Of a stretch of 64,000 bases of DNA, positions 39,601 through 53,117 are shown piece after piece; position 1 is the stretch's first letter; every line of letters starts with the position of its first letter. Under the pieces are notes generated by a model. The model searched no databases and had not been told where the DNA came from. It saw nothing but the letters and a program-made list of their open reading frames with translations. The translations under genes and the position numbers were made by a program. Location: assembly GCA_023055505.1 (NCBI GenBank), contig JALIRH010000064.1:372001-436000 (forward strand). Reading direction: 5' to 3'. Source of the stretch: Callipepla californica brunnescens (taxonomy: Eukaryota; Chordata; Aves; Galliformes; Odontophoridae).

Positions 39601-41214
39601 ATTAAAATTGTACAAAACCTGATGAAGAATATACTGGAATATTTAGAAGATAGCTACTGAAGGCTACTGTCTTCAGCATCCAAAGGACTTCATTAGGAAA
39701 GTCATTTTCAAAACATGGAACTGGTATTTATGAGACAGTATGGTATTGACAAGGGACCAGAAATTAATTGTTCATTCTTTAACATAATCATATAGATATG
39801 AACAATTCATTCCACAATGTTGCAGTTGAATGGAGCTTAAGTCTACCTTTTCTATCCTAAAATATCAATATTCATTAATGTTACGTCATCTTATTACTGG
39901 AATAAGAGATTTAAAACATTTCTGCTAAATATGACCGGGCAGATCATTATGAGTTTTATACACAAAATCCACTGGTTTCAGTCTGTGAGTGAATCTGTGT
40001 AGTAGATTTGTTTCTCATCATTTGCCAATCTCCTTTTGAGTCTGTGAGAAGCCAAAATTCAGTTTGAAACTTAGAGTTATCTCAAATCCATTGTAAAACC
40101 ACTAATTTACAAATGAATCACTCTGAGCATGGCCAGTTCTTAGTTGTGAAATTCTAACTGTCTTCAGGTAAAAATTATATTGGAAATCAGAGAAAGAAAA
40201 AGAATTACCATGAAAAGTTTTCATATACCTTTAGTGGTTTTTCCAATATGTGTGAAACCTCAATCAGTTTAGTTTTGTTTTTTACTACAAAGGGAGAGAG
40301 AGAGAGTACAACTTCAGATTAAATTCACAAACACCTTGAAAAGCTTATTTTTCTTTTCTTTCCTATATTTATTTAGTTGTTTTTAATCTGTCCTTACAAC
40401 CAACTACATATGGTGTATATGCTGATATGCAGAATCTGAAGAAGCCATCTGCAGCAGCACAGTGGTAAGACATATTCAGGCAAAGGAACCTGAACTACTA
40501 TCACTTTGGAGAATTCCAGTTCTGTGGTCAGTCATAAGCACACAGTCAAGGCCACATTTGGAAAAGTTCAGATGTGCCCTGTGTCACATATTGCCAGATT
40601 TCCATACTCTTCTTTCCATGCCCTAACAAACTTTTAATAAAAAATCATTTTACAGGGGAAGCATGTCATGAATGAAGATAACACGAGAGGCTTCCTCCAA
40701 TAGTAGCTTGCTGAAACTCAGTGAGTCACCCAGTGATTCTCCCAGGTGAATGAAACCAAACTTCAGAGAAACTCAACAGAAAGGCAGTGTATTCCTGCCA
40801 ACCTGACTGGCTGCTGGTGCAGGGGGTAAGGGGGCAATGTCTGACTAAATTGGAAGGGAAGTAAGGAACATGTTTCCTGTTTCCTAGTCATCTGAGAAAC
40901 CAGTAGAAATTCTGAACTACGGTGTGCTTGCAATATAAGGAGGAAACACACAAACTGCACTTCATTCTTATGTCAGGCTCCCTCATTTACAGCAATGCAC
41001 TGGATACCTGAAAACTCATATTTCAATTTCCTTGATCTGAAAATTCAACCATTTAAGCACAGTAACTCCTCTATAAGTTATTGTTTCCAAGCAATTTCAG
41101 TTCTTACTTTGATACCATGTAGAAAAATCTCACTCCAAGTGTAGTTACAAACCTGGTGATATTCACACAACCATTTCAGAACCATTGTGCTTGCATCACT
41201 ATTAGCTTTGCAGT
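36603..41214. other. No gene seen; unique DNA with one poly(T)
   Basis: A run of 22 T residues lies at 37139-37160 and a small (GA)n at 40299-40308. Open frames (37639-37872 plus, 38159-38404 plus, 40763-40960 minus) are unrecognised. I see no repeat that I can name. Confidence 0.55.
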
Positions 41215-42175
41215 TGAATAGTTCTCTCTCTTTAACACCTTTTTCTGATTATATTTCTGAAGAAATATCCTATCTCCTCTCAACCTTTATTTGCCTAGAA
41301 TTAACAAAACAGGTATTTTAATCTCTCATCATAAGATTGATACTATATTCTTATAAGTGTACTCCTCTGTTCTTGTTTTAAGGTCATCTTTCAAGAACAC
41401 AGATGTCCAGAACTTTATATTATATTTGAAACGAGACCTTGCAAATGCTTTGAACAATGAAATAACATTTTCCTTATTCAAAACGCCTTAGATAATGCAT
41501 CTTACAATTATAATAGACTTTACAATTACATTAGCCCTTTCAAAGTTGCTTTAAATAGCAACTGATACTCAGGAAAACTACTATATTCATATTTTTCCCA
41601 CTACCTTCAACTGGTAAATACATATTATATTCAAGAATATATATATATATAGTTATTTGCCCTTAAATTCCTGGCTTTGCAGTCTGTGCTATTAAATTTA
41701 ATCTACTCTCATCATTCTAATCAACAAAATCATCTAGTTCTCCATTTCATATTCCCTGTATGTCTCACAAATACCCTTGTAATTCTTACTCCTGCATCTC
41801 CTATATCAAAAATCAATATGTTAAATGGAATCATACTAGAGACTAGCCATTAAAACATTTGACAAACTCTCCTTTTGGCAGTTCTTTATTATTCTGACAG
41901 TTCTCCTCTAAGAATAATTACCATCTTTGAAAATGAAGTCTAGTCCACTGACATTGTCTGAAAAATCTATTATCTCATTAAAAATGATACTAGGTTTATC
42001 TAAGATGATCTTCCATTGTTAAACCAATGTTGTAATTAACTTGTACTCAATCTGTCTTCATGCTCTTTTCTTTAAAATCTGTTCTAAGGCTGTATACTGT
42101 TGAAATCATATTAACAAGTTTGCAGTTGCCCTCAATTGCTTATTTTTTTCAGTATAAATTCTCACTACATTGTTA
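41215..42175 (-). mobile_element. Heavily decayed L3/CR1-like LINE, minus strand
   Basis: Read on the plus strand, the tract follows, in order and with about the right spacing, the complement of an L3/CR1 ORF2. First comes CTCTTTAACACC ... TCCTCTCAACCTTT (3' side), then CAGATGTCCAGAACTTTATATTA, ACGAGACCTTGC, CAATGAAATAACATTTTCC and ACATTAGCCCTTTC. Next are ATCAATATGTTAAATGGAATC, ACTAGAGACTAGCC, GAAAATGAAGTCTAGTCCACTGACA, CTCATTAAAAATGATACTAGGTTTATC, AAACCAATGTTGTAATTAAC and GTTTGCAGTTGCC. In living copies the ATGAAGTCTAG segment is the complement of the RT motif around 'LDFSKAFD'. Here it reads roughly SGLDFIF. No frame stays open. Divergence is far greater than in the other CR1 copies, so this is probably an ancient amniote copy. 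Exact ends are uncertain. Confidence 0.62.
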
Positions 42176-43196
42176 AGTCTTAACATTTGCATTAGATTTG
42201 TTAATAAGCATATTAATTAAATAATCTTTGTAGTAGGTTTCTATATGTTGTCAGTAGTAAGACTGAATGTTTTCCAGATTTTCTGATTCTGCAATACATA
42301 AATTTCTTTTTTGTTTTACTTGGATAAAATTTGTATTTATCTATAAACATTTCCACTTTTTAGAAACTTTTCATTGCTGTAGATTGAAATTGTTTAAAAC
42401 AGTTGTTCAGCTCTGGAAACAAACTTCAGAGGATTTTTGGAGTGTATCATTCAAGTTTTGTAATATTTCACAGAATGCTGAAAAAATCTCATGTTGCATT
42501 TTCAGAATGATATTAGGAAACTTGGAAAACTCAGAGCCACGTCTTCAGAAGTAAAGAAATAAAATAACAATCTGCAGAACTGAGTCTAATGTAAGAATAC
42601 AGAGACTTCTAAACATGAAGGAAAAAAAAAAATATGAGATGATGGAGTACTTCCTAGCCTTCATGACCTTAGAGGAACAATCAAATACAAGTATCTATGC
42701 AGGGCAGCAGCTTAAGACTGTGACTGTCTGGAAAGGAAGACTGGTTATGCTGGATATGTATGGATTTATCATAGCTCCCTTCAGTCATCATCTTTACTAA
42801 AAAAATGTTGCAAAATAAATATTTGTTCAAAACTTAATTCTGACCTTGGTTAGCTTCAATTTTCTCCTTTATCTCTCACCATTAGTGTATAGAAGAACCA
42901 GACTGTTACATTTTTTTTGCTCGTACAATTAGCATACTTCAGCCATTTATTTACTGTGCTAAAGACTTGAGAACAATTTAATTCAATTTATACTAAGGCT
43001 GATATTTTGAAGATGAATAAGCATTCTAAAGCGTGAACAGTTTACAGTATAATCCCAAGGGTTCTATACACTCCTTTCTAGTTTTTTCCTCGTGATTAAC
43101 CTCAACTTTATCCATTTGAATTAAAATAAGACTGTGTCTAATAGTGATCCTCAATATTCAGATTCTCAAGCTCTGGATCCAACTCCTTAATCCATT
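42176..43196. other. No gene seen; may include more decayed LINE
   Basis: The open frames 42267-42554 and 42615-42800 on the plus strand are unrecognised. The first 150 bp or so may continue the decayed LINE to its left, but I can no longer follow the consensus there. Confidence 0.5.
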
Positions 43197-43838
43197 GTCC
43201 TGGTGGACAACAGATTGGCAAGTGTGCTCTTGTGGCCAAGAAGCCCAGTGGTACCCTGGGGTGCATTAAAAAGAGTGTGGCCAGCAGATTGAGGGAGGTG
43301 ACCTCCCACTCTACTTTGTCCTGGAGAGGCCACATATGAACTACTGTGTTAAGTTCAGGGCTCTCCACTTCAAAAAAAGACAGAGATCTCCTGGAATGAA
43401 TCCAGTGGAGGGCCACAAGTATGTTAAAGGGCCTGTACAAAGAGAGGCTGAGAGACTTAGGACTGTTCAGTCTGGAAGAATAGAAGATTTAGAGGGGTGC
43501 ATGTAACTATTTATAAACATCTAAAGGATGGGAGTCAAGTCAATGGAGGTAAACTCTTTTTGGTGGGAAGGATCGATGGAAAAAAAGACAACAGTCAGAA
43601 ATAAACACAGGAAGTTCCATACTACCACAAAGATGAACTTCTTTACTGTGAGAATGATGGAGGACTGGAGCAGTATACCCAGAGAAGTTGTGAAATCTCC
43701 TTCTCTGAAGATATTCAAGACCCATCTGGATGCCTACTTGTGTGACCCACTGTAGGAAAACTGCTTTAGCAAGGAGGTTGAACTCAATGATTTACAAAAG
43801 TCCCTTCTGACTCCTACAGTTTTGTAATTCTGTGATTT
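43197..43838 (+). mobile_element. CR1 LINE fragment: ORF2 C-terminal part plus 3' UTR
   Basis: Blocks that follow the CR1 consensus in order are CCTGGTGGACAACAGATTGGC, TTGTGGCCAAGAAGCCCAGTGG, GGGGTGCATTAAAAAGAGTGTGGCCAGCAG, ACTACTGTGTTAAGTTCAGGG, CAGTGGAGGGCCACAAG, GAGAGGCTGAGAGACTTAGG and CTTCTCTGAAGATATTCAAGACCC. The 3' box is GGTTGAACTCAATGATTTAC, CCCTTCTGACTCCTACAG, with a short tail TTTTGTAATTCTGTGATTT. Several small indels put the protein in different frames, giving the short open frames 43138-43440 minus, 43521-43718 minus and 43528-43755 plus. The 5' end is truncated within the C-terminal ORF2 region, after the RT core. It is a dead copy of the ATTCTGTG-tailed subfamilies. Confidence 0.94.
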
Positions 43839-46800
43839 AATAACTAACTTTCCTCTCTATTCCAAATTCACTTTTCTAATATCCTAGGATTTGGTTATGA
43901 CCTGTATCATTACAGTGGATAAACAACTCATAATCGTTAATAAATTTCCTTTTGGAATTCCTCTGTAACACAGGAAAATATTATCACTGTTTTACAAGAA
44001 AAAGATATCATATCATCCACAGCTGAAGAACAAAATATTCTTCAAAGCATCATACATGTAATATGCCTCATTCACATTTGTTGTTAATATGTAATGAACA
44101 TAGGCAGTGAGAGCAACAATAATTGCCTAAATATGAAATATAAAACTTAATCTATATTTCTCTAAATTGTACTCCACTCATTAGTGCAAAGTTGTTTGGT
44201 TTTTTTTCTTGGTTCTCTGCACCTTGCTAACAAATACAATCTTCGTCTACTTACACAATCTGAAGCAACGAAAGACTTCAGGGTGTACGCAGATTGCTTG
44301 AAAAAGCACGTATGTTCAAATCAGAATGTGGTATAAGTGAAAGCATGCTGATACAGTTGCTGATGTATTTTATTTCTGTCTCTATTTATTGCATAATATG
44401 AGTGCCTGGGCTTTCTTCAGTTCTTTCGAAGGTATAGTCCCTTCGGGCCATGGAGATAACAACAGCAAACCCCAAACCACCTGGAGACAGTGTTTAGTAG
44501 ATGATTAACCCAATGGTGAATCAGAATGTTTGAAACAGAAACAAGAAAACAGCAGGAAATAACTTGCACTGTATAGCTGGAAAGCTGGGTTGAAATCTGG
44601 GCCCCTTCAAAGTTAATGCTTAACGCAAAGAATCATTCCTGATATTTATGATCCTTCCTGAGTAGTTCTAATGTCATTTATCTCATTTATGACAAATTTT
44701 GAGATGAGAAAATGATATGGGATAACGCATCAGTTAACATAACAGTCATGTACATACCTGTTTGCTTGTATTTGCATTTGGTGGAAATTTATAAAGATTT
44801 TTGTTTGTGATAATAGGAATAAGAAATCTGTAGAAACTCACTTCTTCCTTTACCGTTGATCTGCTGATTTTTTGTTTTTCTTGGAATAGCTACAAAATGA
44901 AAAACCAAAATAGGCAAAAAAATAAATTACTCTTATTAATTCTTGCAGAAACAACAAACAAGAACACAGCGTCCATCGAGTCTTACTATCTTGTGCTAGG
45001 AGAATCAGGAGAAGCTTATAGCAGAGAAGCTCCAAGGATGTTCTCCTGATGTGGACACAGAGAGCATGCTCATTGATATCCACCAGGCTTTATCAGAGAT
45101 GGCAGCCTGTCATATCTCTATCAGGGAGTCGTTCAGATCTGAGTTTCTGCTATTCAAGTTGAGTGAGTGGGAAGGGGTGGAAGGTCAGAGCCTAAGTGGG
45201 CTCGTGAATCATAGCTACATGGGTGCCATCTTTTAAGACCTTAGCCATGACTCCACAGCCAATATCCAATGAGTTGGATCCTCTACTGAGCAGAGCTCCA
45301 TATAATTTTTAGTTCATGTGTCTGAAGTATGTGTTTATCTTTGCTTGAACTTATTCATGCAAGCAACATCGTATACTTAAAGGTGAGCTGACATTCTTTA
45401 GGAGTTAGCAGAGGTGTCTTCAGTTTAGTTTAGTTTTGGAAGATACAAATATATAATATACATAGGAAGAAGTCTATACAAGGGAAGTGAACGAGAGGAT
45501 TTAGGATAGGAACTTTTGGTGTTCACTGTTGTAAGCCTGACTATATGAGTATTATCAAACCTGAATTCAGGAACTCATCAGATTCTCTCTGAGCACAGCC
45601 TTAAATTGAAGTACAATTGCGCTTCACTGCAAAGTCACTAGAACAACTCATCATGATTCACATAAATTAGGCATGTGTCTAAATGCAATGCAGGGCTATG
45701 AAAATTTCATTTACAAAATACCAGGAGATTTTGGAGGATGTTAATAAGTGAAATCTTTTTTTTTTTTTCCTTTTTTTTTTTTTTAATGGAGTTGCTGCGC
45801 TCCTTTTGTGACACTATAAATCCTTTAGGATGGGAGGTCTCTATCAAAGCTCTGGGGAAAGAGTATCCTTCAAAGTATCCCCATACTAGGTAATGTCAAA
45901 GTAAAAATAAACAAACAAAACCATCCAGTTAAAAAAAAAAATACAACACAGCAAATGAAAGCATATTTCTTCCCATTTCAAGGGAGATTTTTTCTTTTTT
46001 TTTTTCAATGAAATTATTAAATAAATATGCTTGTATTTTACAAGTGTGCTTGCTGCAAAAAGTGCAATCTATTTGTACAGCAGAGAAAATGAAGGACTTA
46101 CTGCTTAAAGGCACAAAAAGGGTGTGTAATAGGATTCTGGCATCTTCCCAGACAGCTTGCAGACAAATTCAGAGATGAACAGAGAAGTATCCTTTTTGAA
46201 GTATATTTGGCCAAGGTCTCATTCACAAACAGATAAAACCAACACATTTCTGCATGATAAGGGTCAACAGAATAGCGTATTAGTTTGAGAAGAGAACCCA
46301 TCTGCAGTTTTCTTATATAAAAATATACGAGGACACAACAGGAAAGCTGTCAGCATGACAGTTGGAGGATTCTGCCAAGGAGCCAGATGCTAGTGTCAGA
46401 AGAACATGTTCCACAGCTTGGCATCTGGGTTCTCTCATTGCCCTCCAAGAAGGAAGAAAAGGAGGAGTGATAAGATATGCCTAAATGAATAAAACTACAA
46501 GATACAAGCAATTCTACTACCACCCCCAGCACACTCAAATAACTTCTTTTAGAAAATCCTCAGCTACATGTTCTCCTACATTTTTTAAATTAAAATGGAA
46601 GGTGGTAAATTTAACCCACTTGAGTTTTAGTATGTTTAAATGCATTCACATTTCTGAATACGTAAATCTCACATGATTTTAACTCTTTACATTTGTAGCT
46701 GAAATATTTTATTTATTTATTCATTCCTTCATTCATTCATTTCTTCCAGTGGGTTTTCATAATTTGCTAGAGAATAGATTTGAAGTTCAATTTTTAGTCC

Positions 46801-49105
46801 ATGTCATTCATGCAGAAGGGCAAATACGATGTTCCATTGAGAGTTCAAAGTAATTCTAACTTTACTCTTTCTCTTCACAGCTATCAACAGAGTAAAGCTC
46901 AAAAGGGTCAGTTTGAGGCCTAGCAAGCTCACGAAGCACCATAAAGAATCACATCATTATGCAACATGTGTAGGGAAAGAAACATTGTTTTTAAGACAGC
47001 ATTGAGAAAGTCATAGCTGCTGAACAGCTCCCTTAAATATTCTGGTCATAGTAATGCTAAAAATGTGTTCACAGTCCCAGGTCCTTTAGTCACACTCAAT
47101 TGCTACGCACAATTACATACACCTTTGTGTCTGTGTTCCTCTTCCAGTCTGTCAACAAGATGCCTTGATTCAATTTTCAGGTATTGCTAGATCTCCGCTT
47201 CTCTTCTGTTGAACAGGGAGAGTTCAGACCCAATGTAAAGCTTAAAAACAAAGACCAAACCACTGATGTTTTCGATGTCTCTGCTGAAAAAAAAAAAAAG
47301 ACCAGAGGACTGTACTTTCACTGGTCTTGAAATATAAACTTGCTACTCTCCTTTGAGCTGACAGAAGTTTCTGAGGTTAGACATTTCAGAATCGGAAGTG
47401 TAATTCACCCCCATGCCACACTATGGATATATGTGTTGTAACCACCACCTGCACTGATATTCTATAGAGCAAGAGACTGGCTTCCACCTAGGACTATTCC
47501 TAATTTAGACTAAACAGCAGATGGTTGAACTCTATGCACTTATTTGAAAGCACATTGAGTAAACTCCAGTCCTAGTCCATCCCCAGCATGATGAGACAGA
47601 GGGAATGAGGCTGAAACAGTGTAGGATACAAGCAGTTTAATTCTGAGTCTACGCAGTAATGTCTGGTGTGTTTAATGCTTTTTGTTTTCAGAAGCAATGA
47701 TAGCGTCCTTCCAGATATTATTCTTCCTACCTCTCTTTTAACCCAGGATCTACAGTGTAACGAGCAGAAATGTGTTTTCAAATGACAGAGTGTGATTTAG
47801 AAAATAGGATTGCAAGCTCCATCCCAAGTCATTCTGTTGTTAACAGACTGCCAGAGGAGTCTGTTAAAATTCATTGAGGGGACAGAAAGAGAAGGAAAAC
47901 CAGCTATCACTGGTACCGTATAACTTGGTGTTTGAATGCATGATAAAATATGCACTTATGACAAAACCTTATGGTGTTTGAACCCCAGATTAAGAAACTG
48001 TTGTCCATACATAGGCAAAGAACAGTTGAAAAGTGAAAAGCCATATTTGTTCTGCCTAAGTGACTTCAGAAACACTCTTGCTCAGCTCATAAATCAAAAG
48101 ATGATTTTAGTGATGTAAAATCCATTTGAGATCTGAAAATCAAACTGTTTTTGCTGCTTTTTCCTGGTAATAAATCTTCTGCTGAGAAACAATTCAACAA
48201 TAGGATGTGGGGCTTTAGGAGAAAGAGATCATGGCTCAGTCTTCCATGGCTGCCACAACCTCAGCATAGCAGATGACACAGTAGGAAAACATTGATTCAA
48301 TCAAGTCAGTAGATACAGTGCAAAGACATGTCCAGGAAACAGGCAAGGAAAAGATCTGTTTTTGAAGAAACACTTTCTTATTTTTTTCCTAAATTAACCT
48401 GTTCTTGCTGAAAGCAGAGCTAAGCCTGCAGGAAATTTTTGGTTACTCCTTGATTTCATTGTCATATGTGAGAGAAAGATATGTGTTATCTTAGTATTAC
48501 GAAGTTTTTTGTTTTTTTTTTTTAATGAAATGATAAAATATCTGACCTTGTCAAGCCAAAGCTATTCAACTATATTTTAGGAAAAATGCTTATCTTGACA
48601 GCACTTGGAGAGCTGTCAAGAAAAAATCTAGATCCATCAACTGTAACTATTACAGAGCCTCCAGAGTGAGCTCATGACCAATTCTGCCTGGCAAGAGATG
48701 CATAAGAAGTGGTTCTCCTCTGGTCGAAAGTCAGGACATTTATCATCAGAATACCAAGAACTTCAAAGGATTAATCTGACATGAAAAATTCTATTGATAC
48801 ACTAGCAGACCCTCAAACAAAACCATACCAAAACCAGAATGGAATATCTTAGAAGAACGGACAGGTAGAGTCTTCAGCATATTATTATGTCTACCATTCT
48901 TGAGTCTCTGCTGCTTTATTCCAAAAATCTCTTCCCAAACTCCCTGGAAAGAAAATTTTACTTGCAATGCAAAAAGAACTTTGAGAGACTGAGCAATCAT
49001 CGCAGTGGTACTGGTGGGCACAAAACATTGCTCTGTGGAAATAGAGTAGATGGGCTGCGGAGAGTAAGTACTCTCATGGAACAGTCAGAAAGTCTGATTT
49101 TATTT
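43839..49105. other. No gene seen; mostly unique DNA
   Basis: At 44590-44620, TTGAAATCTGGGCCCCTTCAAAGTTAATG resembles one half of the ancient 'cattgaagtcaatgg' repeat class. T-rich runs lie at 45756-45784, and (TTTA)/(TTCA) simple sequence at 46708-46746. Many frames of 60-80 codons occur (for example 44850-45083, 45051-45236, 46098-46301, 47572-47781, 48791-49021), none with a recognisable domain. Confidence 0.5.
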
Positions 49106-49144
49106 GAAAGTTCTAGATCTTTCTTTTTCTAGAAAGTTCTAGAA
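49106..49144. promoter_or_regulatory. Clustered heat-shock-element pentamers
   Basis: At 49127-49144 the sequence is TTC-TA-GAA-AG-TTC-TA-GAA: four alternating TTC/GAA units with exact 2-nt spacing, a perfect four-unit heat shock element as bound by HSF trimers. Upstream at 49106-49123, GAA-AG-TTC-TA-GAT-CT-TTC is another four-unit set with one mismatch. The 12-mer GAAAGTTCTAGA occurs in both, 26 bp apart. No promoter or gene can be seen next to it, so function is unproven. Perfect four-unit sites are rare by chance, although a local duplication could have created the second set. Confidence 0.55.
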
Positions 49145-52100
49145 ATCTTTGTACCTAAAAACAGATGACAAAATGTCGTGAGATGCTCAGTGATGCCCAT
49201 ACAAGAATATAGTACCACTAAGCTAGGAGACTTTCCACTATGAAGACTGAGTCAGGAATTATAGAGTTCTAAAATGACCATAAATAATGTTTTTTTTTCT
49301 CAACACTTGTCATGCTGGAAATAAAGGCAGAAGTACCTCATAAGAATTCCAAACCATCCAGTATTGACAAAGAGTTCTGATATATGATGAAGTATATAAC
49401 AGCAGATCACCCTAGCTTTTCCAAAGTTTCACTCACATTTCAAAATATTCTCAAGATCTGTCCATGACAACCATGATTTGTTCATTATTGCCTTCAGCAG
49501 TATTGTATATTTTATTGTGAATTTATTGGAAAATCAATTCAAAAGTTTTATATTTCAGTGCAGAGTTTCTCTGTTAATTTCAAACTACCAAAAATGAACA
49601 AGGGGAAAGAGGGATAAGGAGTTCTGTACCTGCTTCATGTTTTTTACGCCATTTTGATTCATGAGAGAAAAACTTCAGTGTATATTCAAAGTCTTCAGAG
49701 ATCTATTAATGAAACAAAGTAGTTCTACAATCAGTGAACATTTGTTTAGTTTCCCCCTCATCTCCTCCCTCCCTGGTTGATCCCCAAACTCCCACACACA
49801 ATTTTAGGAGAAAATTTTGTTATCCCTAATTAAACTATGTGTGTTAATTAAGATTAGATTTTAAATGTACTGATCGGGAAGCAGAAAAAATACAGGATCT
49901 GAATGAACCCAAATTGAAATGATACTTGAATAGTCACAGATGTTCCATAATCCTAATTTCAAATTGATTGTATTTCCTGAACAGTGAAAAGATATTTTCA
50001 GTTATTTATTCAGATACTAACTACTGTTTTAGTATGTAGAAAATATCCTAGACCTGTTAACTCCATAGAACTAATGGATACCAAGGAAGATTCTGACTAT
50101 CAATAGGTAAGTGGTTCCACAAAAGTCAAAGTGCATCCATATCTGAAAGAACTCTCTAAGGTTATGAAGAATCTGGCTGACAAAGAGAACGTAGGTTGAT
50201 CCGAGGCAACAATATGTGCCACCATATATTTACACTCCTGTGCTCATAGTTGATATCTGCTCAGTTTATCAAACAAAGTCAATACAACCTGGCTCTACAC
50301 CAGGAAAGTCTAAATTATTCATCACTAAACCAAGTAGAGCCTGAGGGCTACTTTGGTTTAATGGCAGCTGGCAGTGGCCCCAAGAGACTAAAATAGCAGC
50401 CATTAACCCATGTGTTCTGTTGGTATGTTTTCCTTTTCTTTTATCATAATCTCTAAACCAGTGTCAAGAAAGGTTGGCATCTCATTCTCTACAGGCATGA
50501 TCTAGGCTGCCAGCAACTAGATTCTACTGGAGGAACGGTATGGAACAAGAATCCCATGTTACATGACCAGATTCAGCACAATCACTTCATTAAGAACAAT
50601 TCCATCAGCCTGGTAATGTTGGAACCAAATTTAAAAATTGGCTGCAGAAAGGGACTTATCAGTATTATTAATGTATGTCCTGTTATGAGCAAGCCTTAGA
50701 ATGCTTGTTGTAAGAATTCATGTAATTGAGAACCCAATTCAGCCTGATTTGGGAATCGACTTAAATATCGTAACCCAGAGATTGTTCCTGGCCACATCTG
50801 TGGTACGGAATGTTCCAAATACAGCAGAAAGGACAAGTATAAGCAAGTTATTCATTTTCTTAAAAAAAAAAAACGTAGAAAAATCAATAACTTTTAGCAG
50901 TGAGTTGGGCTGGGCTTGTGCAGACAGTTTTCATACAAGCTTCTTTACATTACTATGCCAATGATCTGTAACATGACACTAAGTAACTAACTTTAATCTC
51001 ACTTTCCCCCACTGAAAAAAAGTCTATTCATTTTTCCTATTAAAATCTTTATTCAAATTTTATTCTCCCACTTCATCACCCACTATATAGCAGAGCTGGA
51101 TCTAAATGTGAGTAGTGAGGTGATTTCTGCTAACTTCTTGAATATATGAAACATTGGTGTAGTATGAACTGATGCTGACACAGTTACTCACTCTTAGATA
51201 CAATATACATATGTTTCTATACTATACAAGCTATGAATGTTTTATGAGTTTAAGACATGCCATTTTGAAATATTCAAGGTACATAAACATAGATCAGTGA
51301 AGTTTTGAGTGATGACAGGAATAAAAGAAGGGACATTAGAACTGTATTCAACAAATAGTATATTGCACAAAAATACTAACTATTTTCAAGGAGAAAAGAA
51401 AGAAGGAATTTTCTGTGTAAATCAACTGGCCCTTAAGGTAACAATCTTACTGCTGATGCAAAATCAAGCGGATCTAATATGAGTCATAGATCCATACTGC
51501 CTTTGGCCTTACGTTTGTGGAGCCAATCAGTCTTTGTCAGTTACAGCCATACTGCCTTCAAGGCAAACCAGCTTTAAATCTGTACCTGAATTGCCTCCAG
51601 AGCTTTTGCCTCTCTCCTTTCTCAAATTGTACTGAGGCAAAAGTAGACACCGTGAACAGGCAATGAATTCAGTATCAAACATAGGACCGAACCTTAGGTT
51701 AATGAAAAAGCCAAACCACAGCACCTGTTCTGTGGGATACATTCAGAACCCTATAAAATAGGCACATATATAGGAATAGCAAGGAGTTGCAATTTAAAAA
51801 GAAAAGAAAAAAGGATAGTTTTTTCATGAATCTCATAGCTTTTCCTTATCATTTAGAACATATGCAGCTTTTCCTAGACTGCCTAGGAGCAATCTTTCAG
51901 CCTAGAATAAGGAAGACAAGAAACTCTTTAGTAAATGCCATCTGCCTCTATTCACCACCATCAGCAAAAATGACACCTTTGACTCCCATACAATTGATTA
52001 AAGTTTAAGTCCATAAAAGCTGCCCTCATATCACATTTAGTGTTACTTATTTCATTAAATGTCAGATTAACTGGTAATGACTTCAATAAAATTATTTAAT

Positions 52101-53093
52101 ATTATTACTCCATATAAAATGCTCCATAACTTTTCTGCACATCAAATCATGTGATTTATACCAAAATCGTTACTTGTCAATATTTTGGAGCATTAGTATA
52201 AAATCAAGATGCCACACAGTGTATTCAGCTAAAATGAAATCCCTTTTGCTGATTCCTTCTGCTGTGTTTTCCTGTGTGCGTACTTGAGTACTTCTGAGAA
52301 TTTCAGGTTAACCGTATCTGTGGTCTGAACATTGCCTAAAATAGACATATCCAAATGCCGTGCTAGTAGTGCAAGCAGTAATGACAACAAAATACCTTTC
52401 AGTGCTCTTGAAATTGTAAACAGAAAGCTCTATCGTGCCTTCCACAAGCAACGTGCATTGGCTGCAGTGGGAGTTACATGAAACCGAGGTAAGAACTTGA
52501 CCTACAGTTAAGGAAATAGTGCCAGCAAACTGTTTCCACTGAAAAGTCAAAACAAGTTTATCAACTAAACAAAGTGGATTTCCTGAAAACGACAACAGGT
52601 ATAGGTGTAATTTCAAGAAGAACTTGAGGGTTTCATTAGGCCCCTCTTTTTTTCTCCCTCTCTTTGTTGAGAAACACCTCGTTTTATCAGAAACTGCATG
52701 TGTATGCATGTGTGAGCGAACATATAGTCACTACTGGATTGAATTGTTAACCAATCTGAGGCTTTTCTCTTATGCTTCTTGGCTGCATAACCTTCTTTTC
52801 TTTTATTACTTCAATTGTAAAATTATGGGAGTAGTATATTGACCATCTTACAAGTATTGCCACACAGTTTTATAGTACATTTTCAAGTACATGTGTATAT
52901 ATAAGTATAAAGGCCCCACACATCTGCACACAGATTACAGCACAGTGCTGCAACTGTGTGCACACAGAGGAAAGTGTGCACAGAAATATACTGTGTTACA
53001 GCCCTGGTGACAGTAAAATAGCTTGATGTGTTTATACAACAGTTTTGTGGTAGATTATATTGAATATTATTACAAAATTGTATGGCAAACCTT
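49145..53093. other. No gene seen; unique DNA
   Basis: The longest open frame, 52308-52709 on the minus strand (133 codons), contains a run of cysteines near its middle but no family pattern that I know. I leave it uncalled. The frames 50701-50964, 51527-51742, 51787-52008 and 52624-52842 are unrecognised. A TATAAAGG sequence near 52907 has no other promoter support. Confidence 0.5.
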
Positions 53094-53117
53094 AATAAAT
53101 AAATAAATAAATAAACA
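53094..53117. repeat. (AAAT)n microsatellite
   Basis: About five AAAT units followed by AAAC. Confidence 0.9.

Noticed and set aside
52308..52709. 133-codon minus-strand open frame with several cysteines
   Set aside because: No recognisable domain and no splice or promoter support.
52900..52990. TATAAAGG followed by GTGCACAC-type repeats, as a promoter
   Set aside because: No initiator, CCAAT/GC box or transcript evidence; TATAAA is common in A+T-rich DNA.
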